The notes beneath the pieces were generated by a model that worked only from the letters and a program-made list of their open reading frames with translations, was not told where the DNA came from and did not search any database. Below are positions 5,019 to 5,072 of a DNA stretch of 5,072 nucleotides, one piece after another (position 1 is the stretch's first letter; each line of letters starts with the position of its first letter). The DNA is taken from contig VBEQ01000136.1 in the NCBI GenBank assembly GCA_005881235.1, positions 1-5,072 on the forward strand, given 5' to 3'. The stretch comes from Chloroflexota bacterium. GTDB lineage: Bacteria > Chloroflexota > Dormibacteria > CF-121. The translations under genes and the position numbers were made by a program.

Positions 5019-5072
5019 ATGGCGGACAAGAAGTACGCGGCAGCCGTCGACCAGGGCACCACCGGAACCCGT
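5019..5072 (+). CDS. glpK: Glycerol kinase, first 18 codons, runs off right edge
   Basis: Glycerol kinase converts glycerol and ATP to glycerol-3-phosphate, the signal sensed by GlpP. The visible N-terminus MADKKYAAAVDQGTTGTR contains the DQGTT phosphate-binding motif found near the start of glycerol kinases, after a short run as usual. AAGGAGG at 5006-5012 lies 6 nt before ATG 5019; the in-frame ATG at 5013 touches that site and is unlikely. The gene starts 11 nt after dhaL and extends the operon. Another FGGY-family sugar kinase is possible from so short a piece, but GlpP, GlpF and DQGTTGTR together favour glycerol kinase. Confidence 0.87.
   Translation, partial: MADKKYAAAVDQGTTGTR

Overview
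The window is a high-GC bacterial chromosome segment carrying a glycerol/dihydroxyacetone (Dha) utilisation locus. Strong purine-rich ribosome binding sites (AGGAGGAGG type), the high GC and the gene set would fit a high-GC Gram-positive-like lineage. Thermomicrobia-type Chloroflexota are my best guess, but this is only an inference and nothing in the window proves it.

Left part, minus strand (1-488): two overlapping genes for general PTS proteins. HPr (ptsH) has an exact 88-residue fit with His15 in place, but no ATG/GTG/TTG where its start should be; the codon there is ATC. It is followed by the first ~79 codons of enzyme I (ptsI), which overlaps the HPr stop and runs off the left edge.

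Divergent intergenic region (489-714): three perfect tandem copies of a 34-bp unit whose GCCGCCC/GGGCGGC arms can pair within or between units. Weak candidate promoters face both ways.

Plus strand, 715-1910: two tandem GlpP-type glycerol-3-phosphate-responsive antiterminator genes joined by a GTGA overlap. They are divergent paralogues, and each has different substitutions at otherwise conserved motifs.

Leader (1907-2122): a near-consensus sigma-70 promoter (TTGACA, 17 bp, extended -10 TGcTATGAA) whose -35 box overlaps the stop codon of the second glpP. It is followed by a long near-perfect hairpin and seven T's, a textbook intrinsic terminator placed before glpF. Upstream bases can form a competing hairpin that would mask the terminator's 5' arm. 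This is the expected target of the GlpP proteins encoded just upstream.

Operon (2123-5072): glpF (glycerol facilitator), a 93-residue protein with two membrane segments and no recognised family, dhaK, dhaL, and the first 18 codons of glpK. Gaps are only 6-12 nt, so the genes are probably co-transcribed.

Working model: glycerol enters through GlpF and GlpK makes glycerol-3-phosphate, which acts through GlpP to allow read-through of the leader terminator. Dha is phosphorylated by DhaK/DhaL. The separate K and L subunits suggest a PTS-driven kinase fed by the divergent HPr/enzyme I pair, but the linking EIIA protein DhaM is not in the window.
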